64,000 bases of DNA, from contig UCCA01000021.1 of NCBI GenBank assembly GCA_900470805.1, positions 62,001 to 126,000 on the forward strand. The letters are read 5' to 3'. The stretch is from Hyphomicrobiales bacterium (lineage in GTDB: Bacteria; Pseudomonadota; Alphaproteobacteria; Rhizobiales; Rhizobiaceae). The position numbers and the translations under genes are program-made. Below, in pieces: positions 1-8,801 of this stretch. The notes under the pieces are model-generated. The model did not search any database and was not told where the DNA came from. It saw only the letters and a program-made list of their open reading frames with translations. Numbering within the stretch: position 1 is the stretch's first letter; every line of letters begins with the position of its first letter.

Positions 1-55
1 CGCTGCGGACGCGGTCGAACAGGGATGTCAGGAGTTGGCGTTCTTCGGGTGACAT
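1..55 (-). CDS. DUF2076 family protein, N-terminal fragment (cut by window edge)
   Basis: Only the first 18 codons are in the window, reading MSPEERQLLTSLFDRVRS. This matches the typical start of DUF2076 proteins (putative periplasmic ligand-binding sensor proteins of proteobacteria), which open with a PEERQL..LFDRVR helix. An AAGGAGA ribosome-binding site lies just upstream of the ATG at 55. The gene is divergent from the clpP-like gene, so 56-270 must hold both promoters. The family call rests on this short stretch alone. Confidence 0.6.
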   Translation of the reverse strand, partial: MSPEERQLLTSLFDRVRS

Positions 56-270
56 GCTCTGTCTCCTTGGTTGCAAGCTGGGCATCTGCCGTGAGACTGA
101 CGTAGGAACGGATTGAGACTTTTCAAAGCCTCCGCACGTTACATTTCAGTAAGTCCTGATTGCTCTAACCATATCTTCACCCGTTCCGTGGCTTGTCTTT
201 TTCTCGCATTGTTTTACGCATTGAGTCGCACTATGTGCGGGGAACCCGAATTTACGTGAGAGAGGTTCGA

Positions 271-855
271 ATGAACGACGAAGACCAGGACGACAAGACG
301 AAGGAACTGCCGCTCGGCAAGGAAACGGAGGCGAACCTTTTCAAGTCGCGTTCCATCTTCATCTATGGACCGATCAATCAGGAACTGGCGCAGAAGGTCT
401 GCTCGCAGCTCGTGGCACTTGCCGCGGCCAGCGACGAGGACATCCGCATCTACGTCAACTCGCCCGGCGGCCACGTCGAATCCGGCGATTCGATCCACGA
501 CATGATCAAGTTCATCAAGCCGAAGGTCTGGATGATCGGGACCGGCTGGGTCGCTTCCGCAGGTGCGCTGATTTTCGTCGCGGCACCGAAGGAACAGCGC
601 CTTTGCCTGCCAAACACCCGTTTCCTGCTGCACCAGCCCTCCGGCGGCACGCGCGGCATGGCATCGGACATCGAGATCCAGGCACGCGAGATCATCAAGA
701 TGAACGAGCGCCTGAACAAGATCATGGCCGAAGCCACCGGCCAACCCGTCGAGAAGATCGCCGCCGACACCGACCGCGACTACTGGCTGTCGGCCGAGGA
801 AGCCAAGGCCTACGGTCTGGTATCGCGCATCGTGACGTCGCAGAGCGATATCTGA
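271..855 (+). CDS. clpP: ATP-dependent Clp protease proteolytic subunit, ClpP family (paralog not linked to clpX)
   Basis: This 194-residue serine peptidase belongs to family S14, the barrel-forming subunit that degrades substrates unfolded by ClpX or ClpA in the cytoplasm. The triad is visible: Ser96 in GWVASAGA, His121 in LLHQPSGG and Asp170 in DTDRDYW; the Ser-His and His-Asp spacings (25 and 49) equal those of E. coli ClpP. I start at ATG 271, which follows a GAGAGAGG site, rather than the in-frame codon at 193; the charged head fits a short N-terminus. No clpX or tig is nearby, so this is probably one of the extra ClpP paralogs common in rhizobia. A strong terminator follows. Confidence 0.9.
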   Translation: MNDEDQDDKTKELPLGKETEANLFKSRSIFIYGPINQELAQKVCSQLVALAAASDEDIRIYVNSPGGHVESGDSIHDMIKFIKPKVWMIGTGWVASAGALIFVAAPKEQRLCLPNTRFLLHQPSGGTRGMASDIEIQAREIIKMNERLNKIMAEATGQPVEKIAADTDRDYWLSAEEAKAYGLVSRIVTSQSDI

Positions 856-869
856 TCGTATGAGATGAA

Positions 870-911
870 AGCGCCCTCGGCTGCCGAAAGGTGGGCGAGG
901 GCGCTTTTTTT
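870..911 (+). terminator. Rho-independent terminator of the clpP gene
   Basis: A perfect 10-bp stem (870-879 with 896-905, arms AGCGCCCTCG and CGAGGGCGCT) is followed by a run of seven T. It starts 14 bases after the clpP stop codon. Confidence 0.9.
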
Positions 912-931
912 GTTTTGTGGGGAGCTAGTTG

Positions 932-1041
932 CCCTGATCCCGGCCTTGGGCCAGCCACGGCGCGTCTGCGCCGTGAAAGAGTCTCCTCGCCGCGCGGACG
1001 CGTGTCGGCTGGATTTCCGCCACAAGGGCGAGAATGAGGGA
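932..1041. repeat. Intergenic RIME-like repeat element, diverged copy 1
   Basis: This stretch aligns by eye along its whole length with 4932-5050. Shared blocks are ATCCCGGCCTTG near the left end, a central GCGT.TGCG.CG.GA segment followed by AGTCT, a CTGGATT block, and a right end AATGAGGGA. Both copies sit in non-coding gaps just after a gene. This copy is more degraded: its terminal inverted repeats are partly lost. Elements of this style are known in rhizobial genomes as RIME or intergenic mosaic elements. Confidence 0.65.
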
Positions 1042-1118
1042 AGTGGGTGTATCTGGCCTTGCGCCCCGCTTTGCGATACGGCTGCATGACGCCATTTCCT
1101 CGCTCCGAGTCCCCCCGC

Positions 1119-2297
1119 ATGCTCAAAGACTTTTCCGTCCAGGCCCTGTTCATGGGCGTCCTTACTGCTTTCGTCGGTTTTGCGAGTTCGTTCGCCGTCG
1201 TCCTGCACGGGTTGCAGACCGTCGGTGCCACCGAGGCGCAGGCGGCGTCGGGGTTGATGGCGTTGTCGATCTCGCTTGGGCTGTGTGCCATCGTGCTCAG
1301 TGTCTCGACGCGGTTGCCGATCAGCATGGCGTGGTCGACGCCGGGTGGGGCGTTGCTGGCCGCCACCGGCGTCGTCGAGGGCGGGTTCAATGCCGCCGTG
1401 GGGGCGTTTATCGTCTGCGCGCTGCTGATCGTCATTGCCGGGTTGTTCAAACCGCTTGGGCGCGCCGTTGCGGCCATTCCGGCGCCGCTTGCGAATGCGA
1501 TGCTGGCGGGCGTGCTGATCGGGTTGTGCTTCGCGCCGGTCAAGGCGGTCGGGTTCAATCCGCTGCTTGGGCTGCCTATCGTGCTCGCCTGGATTGTCGT
1601 TGGCGCTTTCAAGCGTCTATGGGCGGTGCCGGCCGCACTGGCGGCGTTCGTGCTGGTGGTGGTGTTCGGTGTCGATGTGCCTGAGGGGGCGCTGACGACG
1701 GTGCAGCACTCGCTGGTGCCGACCGTTGAATTCGTCATGCCTGTTTTCAACCTGCCTGCCTTCATCTCGATCGCGCTGCCGCTTTTCATCGTCACCATGG
1801 CCTCGCAGAATATTCCTGGGATCGCCGTGATGAAGGTCAACGGCTATGAGACCAAGCCCGGGTCGCTGTTTGCCTCCACCGGTTTCTTCTCGCTGCTGTC
1901 GGCGCCGTTCGGCGGCCATGCCGTCAATCTGGCGGCGATCACGGCGGCGATGTGCGCCGGGCCGGATGCGCATCCGGATCCGAAGCGGCGGTACTGGGCG
2001 GTGCTGGTTTGCGGCATCTGCTATCTCATTCTCGGCCCTCTTGCCGGCGCCGTCACGGCCTCGGTGGCATTGGCGCCGCCGATCCTGATCCAGGCGGTGG
2101 CGGGACTGGCGCTGGTCGGCGCCTTCTCAGGTTCGGCCATGGCGGCGTTCCAGGCGCCCGATACACGCGAGGCAGCAGCGATTACCTTCCTGGTGACGGC
2201 GTCGGGAGTCTCGTTCGGTGGCATCTCGGGGGCGTTCTGGGGGCTGCTCGCGGGCGGACTGATGATGGCGTTGCAGCGATTTGTGAAATCGCGGTAG
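1119..2297 (+). CDS. benE: BenE family transporter (benzoate/H+ symporter-like)
   Basis: This is a very hydrophobic protein of 392 residues with about 11-12 predicted membrane spans, as in the BenE family of proton-coupled aromatic-acid importers. The family-like N-terminus GVLTAFVGFASSFAVVL and a glycine/alanine-rich transmembrane core are visible, with FGGHAVNLAAITAA as the conserved central motif. The start is uncertain: ATG 1119 gives the usual family N-terminus, while ATG 1086 or GTG 1047 would add 11 or 24 residues. No aromatic catabolism genes lie nearby, so the substrate cannot be inferred and benzoate is only the family archetype. Repeat copy 1 sits immediately upstream. Confidence 0.85.
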   Translation: MLKDFSVQALFMGVLTAFVGFASSFAVVLHGLQTVGATEAQAASGLMALSISLGLCAIVLSVSTRLPISMAWSTPGGALLAATGVVEGGFNAAVGAFIVCALLIVIAGLFKPLGRAVAAIPAPLANAMLAGVLIGLCFAPVKAVGFNPLLGLPIVLAWIVVGAFKRLWAVPAALAAFVLVVVFGVDVPEGALTTVQHSLVPTVEFVMPVFNLPAFISIALPLFIVTMASQNIPGIAVMKVNGYETKPGSLFASTGFFSLLSAPFGGHAVNLAAITAAMCAGPDAHPDPKRRYWAVLVCGICYLILGPLAGAVTASVALAPPILIQAVAGLALVGAFSGSAMAAFQAPDTREAAAITFLVTASGVSFGGISGAFWGLLAGGLMMALQRFVKSR

Positions 2298-2311
2298 AAC
2301 GCTGGAAATGG

Positions 2312-2329
2312 TATAGTTTTTATACTATA
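2312..2329. promoter_or_regulatory. Palindromic operator/-10 region of the brnT-brnA pair
   Basis: TATAGT at 2312-2317 and ACTATA at 2324-2329 form a 6-bp inverted repeat with a 6-base AT-only spacer, 8-25 bases before the toxin ATG. RHH antitoxins of BrnA type bind such palindromes to repress their own operon, so this is a plausible operator overlapping the promoter. The regulatory role is inferred. Confidence 0.5.
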
Positions 2330-2336
2330 AAGCATC

Positions 2337-2600
2337 ATGGATTTCGAATTTGATCCAAACAAAAGCCTCTCGAACAAAATCAAGCACGGCATTGATTTTG
2401 ATGAGGCACAACTTCTCTGGAGTGACGAGCTGCTTGTCTCGATTGTAGCCAGAGAAGGAGAAGAGTTGCGTTACATGTCGATCGGGCGAATTGATCGGCG
2501 GTTTTGGTCTGCCGTTTATGCAATGCGCGGCGAGAGGATTCGCCTGATCTCCGTAAGGCGGTCGAGAAGGCAGGAGATTGATTTCTATGAAAACCAGTGA
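2337..2600 (+). CDS. brnT: BrnT family toxin (type II toxin-antitoxin)
   Basis: This 87-residue protein has BrnT hallmarks: an opening FEFDPNKS..N..KHGIDFDEA segment, a central R.MSIGRID.RFW.AVY strand pair and a C-terminal RLISVRRSRRQE helix. BrnT is a RelE-fold ribonuclease that halts translation. It overlaps the following RHH gene by 14 bases, the standard toxin-first order of brnTA operons. Base composition is visibly more AT-rich than the flanking benE and leuA, suggesting acquisition as a cassette. The palindrome just upstream probably carries its promoter. Confidence 0.88.
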   Translation: MDFEFDPNKSLSNKIKHGIDFDEAQLLWSDELLVSIVAREGEELRYMSIGRIDRRFWSAVYAMRGERIRLISVRRSRRQEIDFYENQ

Positions 2601-2820
2601 ACTCGAAGAGAAATTCGACAGGGGAGAGGAAGACATCCTCGAACACTTCGATCTGTCTACTGCGCGGCGGCCCAATCTCGCAGCCAAGCGTGTCAACGTG
2701 GATTTTCCTGTTTGGGTTGTTCGCGGCTTGGATGGTGAAGCACAACGCCTCGGCGTAACTCGCCAGTCGCTTATCAAGCTTTGGATCGCAGAGCGGCTCG
2801 CCACGGTCGAGCAGCGCTGA
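2587..2820 (+). CDS. BrnA-like ribbon-helix-helix antitoxin
   Basis: This is a 77-residue acidic protein with an N-terminal disordered toxin-wrapping part (ELEEKFDRGEEDILEHFDLS) and a C-terminal RHH DNA-binding part (KRVNVDFPVWVVRGLDGEA followed by a TRQSLIKLWIAERL helix). ATG 2587 is preceded by CAGGAG at 2571-2576. It is translationally coupled to brnT. The C-terminal half looks more like generic CopG antitoxins than textbook BrnA, but position and partner make the antitoxin role likely. It would neutralise BrnT and repress the pair. Confidence 0.8.
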   Translation: MKTSELEEKFDRGEEDILEHFDLSTARRPNLAAKRVNVDFPVWVVRGLDGEAQRLGVTRQSLIKLWIAERLATVEQR

Positions 2821-2853
2821 AATCGTGCAGATGGCAAAAAGGCGGGCAGGGAC

Positions 2854-2882
2854 TTGCCAGTTTTCCGGGCGGCGGCTATAGA
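2854..2882 (+). promoter_or_regulatory. Sigma-70 promoter of the leu leader/leuA transcript
   Basis: A -35 box TTGCCA (2854-2859) and a -10 box TATAGA (2877-2882) are separated by exactly 17 bases. The start point expected 6-8 bases downstream falls at about 2889-2890, on the A of the leader-peptide ATG, which predicts a leaderless mRNA. Confidence 0.75.
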
Positions 2883-2889
2883 CGCTTCC

Positions 2890-3015
2890 ATGAAGAACAC
2901 GGGCATCATGATTTCTGAGCAGATTGCACGCGGGCGTATGGCGCTCCGCGACAATACGCGCGCCCTGACCTCGCTTCTTCTTCTCGGCCTTACGCGCGGT
3001 TGCCGGGTCCGTTGA
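2890..3015 (+). CDS. leuL: leuA leader peptide (leucine attenuator, probably leaderless)
   Basis: This 41-codon ORF reads RALTSLLLLGLTRG near its end, with leucine at codons 26, 29, 30, 31, 32 and 34. Such runs let ribosome stalling sense charged leucyl-tRNA. No ribosome-binding site is visible, but the promoter places the transcript 5' end on the ATG, as reported for the rhizobial trp leader peptide. The stop codon TGA (3013-3015) enters the 5' arm of the downstream hairpin. It lies 153 bases before leuA. The ORF is shorter than ordinary genes, but its composition and context are diagnostic. In-frame ATGs at 2908 and 2938 are alternative starts. Confidence 0.78.
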   Translation: MKNTGIMISEQIARGRMALRDNTRALTSLLLLGLTRGCRVR

Positions 3016-3056
3016 GGAGCGCCCGGCGGCCCAAAGCCCGCCGGCCATAGCTCCTC
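3002..3056 (+). promoter_or_regulatory. Transcription attenuator of leuA (terminator and antiterminator hairpins)
   Basis: Terminator form: the outer stem GAGGAGC (3014-3020) pairs with GCTCCTC (3050-3056), and the inner stem CCGGCGG (3023-3029) pairs with CCGCCGG (3038-3044). Antiterminator form: GCCGGG (3002-3007) can pair with CCCGGC (3022-3027), which removes the inner terminator stem. A ribosome stalled at the Leu codons leaves 3002-3007 free and favours antitermination; one that reaches the stop covers it and favours the terminator. The downstream tract is only moderately T-rich (TTCACTTATC). Confidence 0.7.
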
Positions 3057-3168
3057 TTCACTTATCCCAAAAATCGATCAACCGGACGCTTTGCGCCGGA
3101 TTCGTCATCGCCAACAGTCAGGCCATGCGCTATGACGCGGCCAGATGACGGGAATAGGAAGAGAAGAC

Positions 3169-4878
<1,710 letters not shown>

Positions 4879-4931
4879 TTGCGATTTGCGCGCGCACTGA
4901 AGAGTAATTTCTACAGTGCCGGCTGCCAGCT

Positions 4932-5050
4932 CTCCCTCATCCCGGCCTTGAGCCGGGATCCAGCGGCGTCGCGTTTGCGACGCGAGAAAGTCTTTTCAAC
5001 CCAATGACTTGGGTTGACTGGATTCCTGTGACGAGCACAGGAATGAGGGA
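4932..5050. repeat. Intergenic RIME-like repeat element, copy 2
   Basis: This 119-bp intergenic element sits between the convergent leuA and anti-sigma genes. It contains several internal inverted repeats: CCCGGCCTTGAGCCGGG at the left, a CCAATGACTTGG hairpin in the middle, and ATTCCTGTG / CACAGGAAT at the right end. It is flanked by CTCCCTCAT and ATGAGGGAT, which are themselves inverted. It aligns with the degraded copy at 932-1041. The structure is typical of miniature palindromic repeats of rhizobia, with no coding content. Confidence 0.75.
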
Positions 5051-5094
5051 TGAGTCGTGTACTTTTGCTGCCTCACGCCTCTGTTCAAACCCAC

Positions 5095-5937
5095 TCAGAT
5101 CGCGGTGGCGATTTCCATGGCGAGCTGGCTGAGGGAGGCTTCCGAGGAGGGGCCGACCAGCACGTAGCTCGTGCCGGCATTGTGCCAGGCGACCAGGCCG
5201 ATTTCGTCGCGGATCGTTTCCTTGAAATCCTCGGTGTCGTCGGGCTGGTTGTCCTTGCGGAAGGCGATGGTGGCGAGGTCGCCGTCGGCGCTGGTGTAGA
5301 TCAGCTGGCCGGTCGGACGACCGCCTGTGAGCACCACCCGGGCGCCCTGGAAGGTCCAGCCGTCGGTCGAGAGATCCGGCACGCGGAAGGCGACGCCGAC
5401 CGAGGTGGTCAGCCATGTCGAGATCTCTTCGGCCTGCGAGGCCGGCACTTCGACGATGTGGCGCGGCTGGCGGGCCAGCAGGCGCTGGTTGGCGAGGATG
5501 TCGCCGAGCCATTCGCTGGCATCCGTCGCGACGGCCTCGTCAGCCGCCTGTGTCGCCAGCGTCTCGTGGCGGTTGTCTGACACGAGATAGCCGATGCCGC
5601 AGCCGGCGGCGAAGAGGATGATGGCGGCGGCCAGTGCCTGTGGTCCCGTCGGCTTGAGTTTCAGCGACTGTCGGGATAGCCGCGGGGCGACCGGCGCCTT
5701 GGGCGGCTGCACGCTCTTGATCGACCGCACCAATGCCAAAGGCACCGGTTCCTTCAGGATGTCGTCGAGCCGACGCTTGCCGAAATCGCTGCCGTGGCGA
5801 AGCTTGTCGTAGATACGCCTCGCGCCGTCATCGGTTGCCAGACGCTGCTCCAGCTCGTGCTTCTGTTCCGGCGTCGCTTCCCCATCGAGAAGCGCGGTCA
5901 GCTGGGCGTCGAGCGGCAGTTTCTTGAAATCGAGCAA
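5095..5937 (-). CDS. Membrane-anchored anti-sigma factor
   Basis: The 280-residue product has a short cytoplasmic N-terminus typical of anti-sigma factors (DAQLTALLDGEATPEQKHEL, residues 10-29), one membrane span at about 99-120 and a periplasmic domain. It should sequester the ECF sigma factor encoded immediately upstream until a cell-surface signal releases it. The sigma stop codon (5939-5941) is followed after one base by an in-frame TTG at 5937, the only sensible start, so translation is probably coupled. The conserved zinc Hx3Cx2C motif of ZAS anti-sigmas is not visible. The signal is unknown. Confidence 0.8.
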   Translation of the reverse strand: MLDFKKLPLDAQLTALLDGEATPEQKHELEQRLATDDGARRIYDKLRHGSDFGKRRLDDILKEPVPLALVRSIKSVQPPKAPVAPRLSRQSLKLKPTGPQALAAAIILFAAGCGIGYLVSDNRHETLATQAADEAVATDASEWLGDILANQRLLARQPRHIVEVPASQAEEISTWLTTSVGVAFRVPDLSTDGWTFQGARVVLTGGRPTGQLIYTSADGDLATIAFRKDNQPDDTEDFKETIRDEIGLVAWHNAGTSYVLVGPSSEASLSQLAMEIATAI

Positions 5938-5938
5938 A

Positions 5939-6445
5939 TCAGTACCTGTTGTGAGCGTCGTCTGCGAGGCTGGCGAAATGGAGTCTTGCCTGCGCCATCT
6001 GCGAGGCGATGAGAGCAGGGGCGACGCCCATGATGTCGCCAGCCTGCTGGTAGGCATGGCCTTCGATCGCCACCAGTAGGAAAGCGCTGGCGATGCCTTC
6101 CGGCATCTCGGCGATCATCCGGTGTATCGCGTCGGAATCGACGACGGAAGCGCGGTCGCGCGTGGCATTTCTGATGTCGGTGACGTTGGTGCGCTGGACG
6201 CCATGCGGTTTGCGCTTGCGATGGTCCTCGCTCCACTGCTGGCGCAGCAGCGTGTAGACCCAGCTGTCGAGCCGGCCTTCACCCTGCCATTGATTGCTCC
6301 TGGCAATCGCGCGCTGACAGGCTGCCTGGACAAGTTCGTCGGCACCTGCGGCATCGCCGGCGAGCGTCATCGCGAACCGGCGCAACCGGGGCAGAAGGCC
6401 CACCAGGTCACGTCTGATATCGATGGTCGTCACGGGTTGACGCAT
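5939..6445 (-). CDS. ECF-type RNA polymerase sigma factor
   Basis: This 168-residue protein has the two-domain ECF layout: region 2 at about residues 10-80 (LVGLLPRLRRFAMTLAGD, then LDSWVYTLLRQQWSEDHRKRK for promoter melting and -10 binding) and region 4 at about 108-160 (MPEGIASAFLLVAIEGHAYQQAGDIMGV). Region 2 is somewhat degenerate. It is paired with an anti-sigma factor directly downstream, the usual arrangement for stress-responsive ECF factors. The target regulon cannot be told from the sequence; the neighbouring TPR protein and metallophosphoesterase are possible members. Confidence 0.85.
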   Translation of the reverse strand: MRQPVTTIDIRRDLVGLLPRLRRFAMTLAGDAAGADELVQAACQRAIARSNQWQGEGRLDSWVYTLLRQQWSEDHRKRKPHGVQRTNVTDIRNATRDRASVVDSDAIHRMIAEMPEGIASAFLLVAIEGHAYQQAGDIMGVAPALIASQMAQARLHFASLADDAHNRY

Positions 6446-6605
6446 GGTGTTTCCAAGGTGAATGCCTGATATCAGAAATGGTACCCGGCGCGGATGCGAT
6501 TTATATCGTCTCTGTGACCTTTATGAAACAAATCGCCGTTGCTTCGCAAGCAGAAGGCCACTTATCTCACGGGTTCCCAAAGCTTTTTTCGGGCTATGCT
6601 ATCGA

Positions 6606-7166
6606 TCAATAGGTCCGGTAGCCATTGAGGGACTGGAGAAGTGCGCGATAGGCCCAGGTATCTTCGCCGCCGCGATCGCGAATTTCGACCAGCTGTACCC
6701 GCGCCGCCTGCACATCACCCTGTTCCATCAAAGCTTGTCCCATGTATGACCGCGCCAGAATATAGTTCTCGTCGGCCTGCAGCGCCTTGCGGTAATACGA
6801 CATGCCCAGGTCTGTCCGTCCCGCCTTGCGGTTTGCATAGCCGAGATAGTTGAGGATGCGGGGATCGTTCTGGTTTTCGGCGAGACGCAGCACAGTGATG
6901 GCATTGTCATACTGGCCGTCATAGGCAAATTCGCGGGCAGCCTTGTAGAGATCGTCGTCGTTGAAGCTCTGCTTCTTCGGCGTCACGCATTCCTTCTTCT
7001 TCTTGTCCCAGATCTTGCCGTCCGCGCATGTAGTGGTCGTCTCGGTCTTTGGCGGCGGCTTGGTCTCGTCGCTCTCTTCCCCGGCGGCAAAGGCAGGCGC
7101 AGAGAAGGCGAGGGCAAGACAGCCTGCGAGGGCGATACGGCGGAAAGGAGTGGGCGTGGATCGCAT
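6606..7166 (-). CDS. Exported TPR-repeat protein
   Basis: This 186-residue protein has a clear Sec signal peptide (FRRIALAGCLALAFSAPAFA, cleavage after about residue 27), a short two-cysteine motif CADGKIWDKKKKECV at 47-61, and a C-terminal tetratricopeptide part (about 72-165). The best repeat is ILNYLGYANRKAGRTDLGM. It is predicted to be periplasmic and to bind other proteins, partner unknown. ATG 7166 has CGGAG eight bases upstream. It lies upstream of the ECF sigma gene on the same strand with a 160-bp gap. Confidence 0.8.
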   Translation of the reverse strand: MRSTPTPFRRIALAGCLALAFSAPAFAAGEESDETKPPPKTETTTTCADGKIWDKKKKECVTPKKQSFNDDDLYKAAREFAYDGQYDNAITVLRLAENQNDPRILNYLGYANRKAGRTDLGMSYYRKALQADENYILARSYMGQALMEQGDVQAARVQLVEIRDRGGEDTWAYRALLQSLNGYRTY

Positions 7167-7312
7167 GCGGCAGCTCCGTGAACAAATCGCTAATATTCGA
7201 AGTGTACGCCTAGATTCAGAAATACCAAGAGGGTAGGCGACCAAGTTTTCGGCTTTTGAGCGACGTTCAGTCCAAGAACGAACCGGTTGCCGGATTGATT
7301 CCGCAAATCGGG

Positions 7313-8221
7313 CTAAAGCTTGAAAATATCGACGCTTTCCGGATTGATGTCGTCGCCTGCCGGGTCGAGGCTGAAACGCTCTCCCTTCAGGCTCCAGGCG
7401 CCGGGCGAACCATCGATGCTGAAAAGATTGTAGGCGGCCGGCGGTTTGGAACCGCCCGGACCCTGCGAGCCCGAGGCGATGCCGACGACCGGGACCGGGC
7501 CGGTCTGGCCGCGCAGCCAATGCACGGTGTTCAGGTGGGTGTGGCCGTGTAGCACGAGCTCGGCACCGCCGGTGGAGATCACGGCCGCGAAGCGGCGGAT
7601 GCCGATCATGCGCTTGTGGAACGACGTGGCACCGCGGATCGGCGGATGGTGGATCATGACGACGCGGAACAGGCCGGCCTCGCCGGCCGCGCGCAGCATG
7701 TTAACCGTCTCGCGCGCCTGGCGCTCTCCGAAGAAGCCGCTGGCGGCGAAGGGCGGGGTGGCGACGGCGGTCGAGCAGCCGACGATCGCGACCTTGCCGC
7801 GGACGCGCAGATAGGGAAAGATGTGCTTGTTGGCTTCCCATTCTGCAGGGGCAAGGTCGCCGCGGACGTTCTGGTACCAGGCGCGCATGGATTTTTCGTA
7901 GGCGCCGGGCACATAGGCGTCGTGATTGCCTGGCACCACGGAGGTGTTGGCGGGATCGCCGAATTCGCGCAGCCAGCTCGCGGCAGCGCGGATTTCGATG
8001 CCGCTGGCGAGGTTCACGAGGTCACCCGTGATCGCCAGGTGATCGGCCTGCCTCTCCCTGATGTCGTCGAGCAGCAGATCCAGCGTGCCGCCGAAAAGAT
8101 GCTTGCGCCGGTTGCGATGCCAGTTCACAAAGCCGGTGATGCGTTTGGAAAAGAGTTCGCGGAACGAAAGATGCGGCAGCGGACCAAGATGAACGTCTGA
8201 AATGTGCGCGAGCTTGAACAT
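7313..8221 (-). CDS. Calcineurin-like metallophosphoesterase
   Basis: The 302-residue protein has the full set of binuclear metal motifs: DVH at residues 9-11, GDLVN at 66-70, GNHD at 98-101, a MIHHPP histidine pair and a late GHTHLN. These define the calcineurin-like fold used by phosphodiesterases and nucleotidases. The C-terminal part after the GHTH motif is family-variable. No signal peptide is visible, so it is probably cytoplasmic. The substrate is unknown. The start is ATG 8221 (MFKLAHISDVH); an ATG four codons upstream is possible. It is divergent from the Nudix gene. Confidence 0.88.
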   Translation of the reverse strand: MFKLAHISDVHLGPLPHLSFRELFSKRITGFVNWHRNRRKHLFGGTLDLLLDDIRERQADHLAITGDLVNLASGIEIRAAASWLREFGDPANTSVVPGNHDAYVPGAYEKSMRAWYQNVRGDLAPAEWEANKHIFPYLRVRGKVAIVGCSTAVATPPFAASGFFGERQARETVNMLRAAGEAGLFRVVMIHHPPIRGATSFHKRMIGIRRFAAVISTGGAELVLHGHTHLNTVHWLRGQTGPVPVVGIASGSQGPGGSKPPAAYNLFSIDGSPGAWSLKGERFSLDPAGDDINPESVDIFKL

Positions 8222-8306
8222 GGGTGCACACATAGCTCACGGCGGCGGTATTTCAAACAAATGTCGTTGCACATCTGCTTGAACGGATTAGGGAATTGGA
8301 AGAAGC

Positions 8307-8780
8307 GTGAAAGAAATCCGCCCCTGGCAGTCGCGCCTCCTGATGCGCGTGGTCCATATCTACTTCGCGATCGCGCGCGGCATGACGATGGGCGTCCGCG
8401 CCGCATGCTTCGATGCCGAGGGCCGGGTGTTCCTGGTGCGGCATAGTTACGTGCCCGGCTGGCATATGCCGGGTGGCGGTATCGAGCGCAACGAGACAGC
8501 GGAAGATGCGCTGGTGAAGGAGCTACGCGAGGAGGGCAATCTCAGGATTGTGGGGCGTCCGCAGCTGGTGCAGATCTATTTCAACACGTCAGCCACGCGG
8601 CGCGACCACGTGCTATTTTATCGCGCGACCGTCGAGCAGACGGCGCCGAGGGCGCCGGATCGCGAGATCGTCGAATGCGGGTTCTTCGCGCTCGACGCGC
8701 TGCCGGAGGGCACGACGGCCTCGACGCATCGTCGTCTCGCCGAAGTGACCGGCGAGCGGCAGCCCGACCAGGTTTGGTAG
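8307..8780 (+). CDS. Nudix hydrolase
   Basis: This 157-residue protein has a Nudix box at about 57-79 (GGGIERNETAEDALVKEL then REEG), which coordinates Mg2+ to hydrolyse nucleoside diphosphates linked to another moiety. Two box positions differ from the consensus: the usual R of REU is K71 and the last G is N78, while the catalytic EE pair is kept. The N-terminus carries an extra hydrophobic amphipathic helix (LLMRVVHIYFAIARGM). GTG 8307 follows GGAAGAAGC; ATG 8343 is an alternative. The substrate is unknown. Confidence 0.85.
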   Translation: MKEIRPWQSRLLMRVVHIYFAIARGMTMGVRAACFDAEGRVFLVRHSYVPGWHMPGGGIERNETAEDALVKELREEGNLRIVGRPQLVQIYFNTSATRRDHVLFYRATVEQTAPRAPDREIVECGFFALDALPEGTTASTHRRLAEVTGERQPDQVW

Positions 8781-8801
8781 GCCGGGCAGTGCCGTGAACC
8801 G

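Noticed and set aside
241..271. GGAAC and GGTTC dyad before the clpP start
   Set aside because: It overlaps the chosen ribosome-binding site and start codon, the spacing does not fit an ECF promoter, and 5-base arms are weak evidence.
2974..3020. Possible pairing of the leader Leu codon run with GAGGAGC (3014-3020) as an antiterminator
   Set aside because: It needs two G-U pairs and would be disrupted, not favoured, by ribosome stalling at the Leu codons; the GCCGGG/CCCGGC pairing fits the mechanism better.
6550..6580. GGAAC-like -35 motif on the minus strand upstream of the ECF sigma gene, suggesting autoregulation or an RpoE2/EcfG-type promoter
   Set aside because: The spacing to the following TT is 17, one short of the rhizobial GGAAC-N18-19-TT pattern, and the -10 part is poor.
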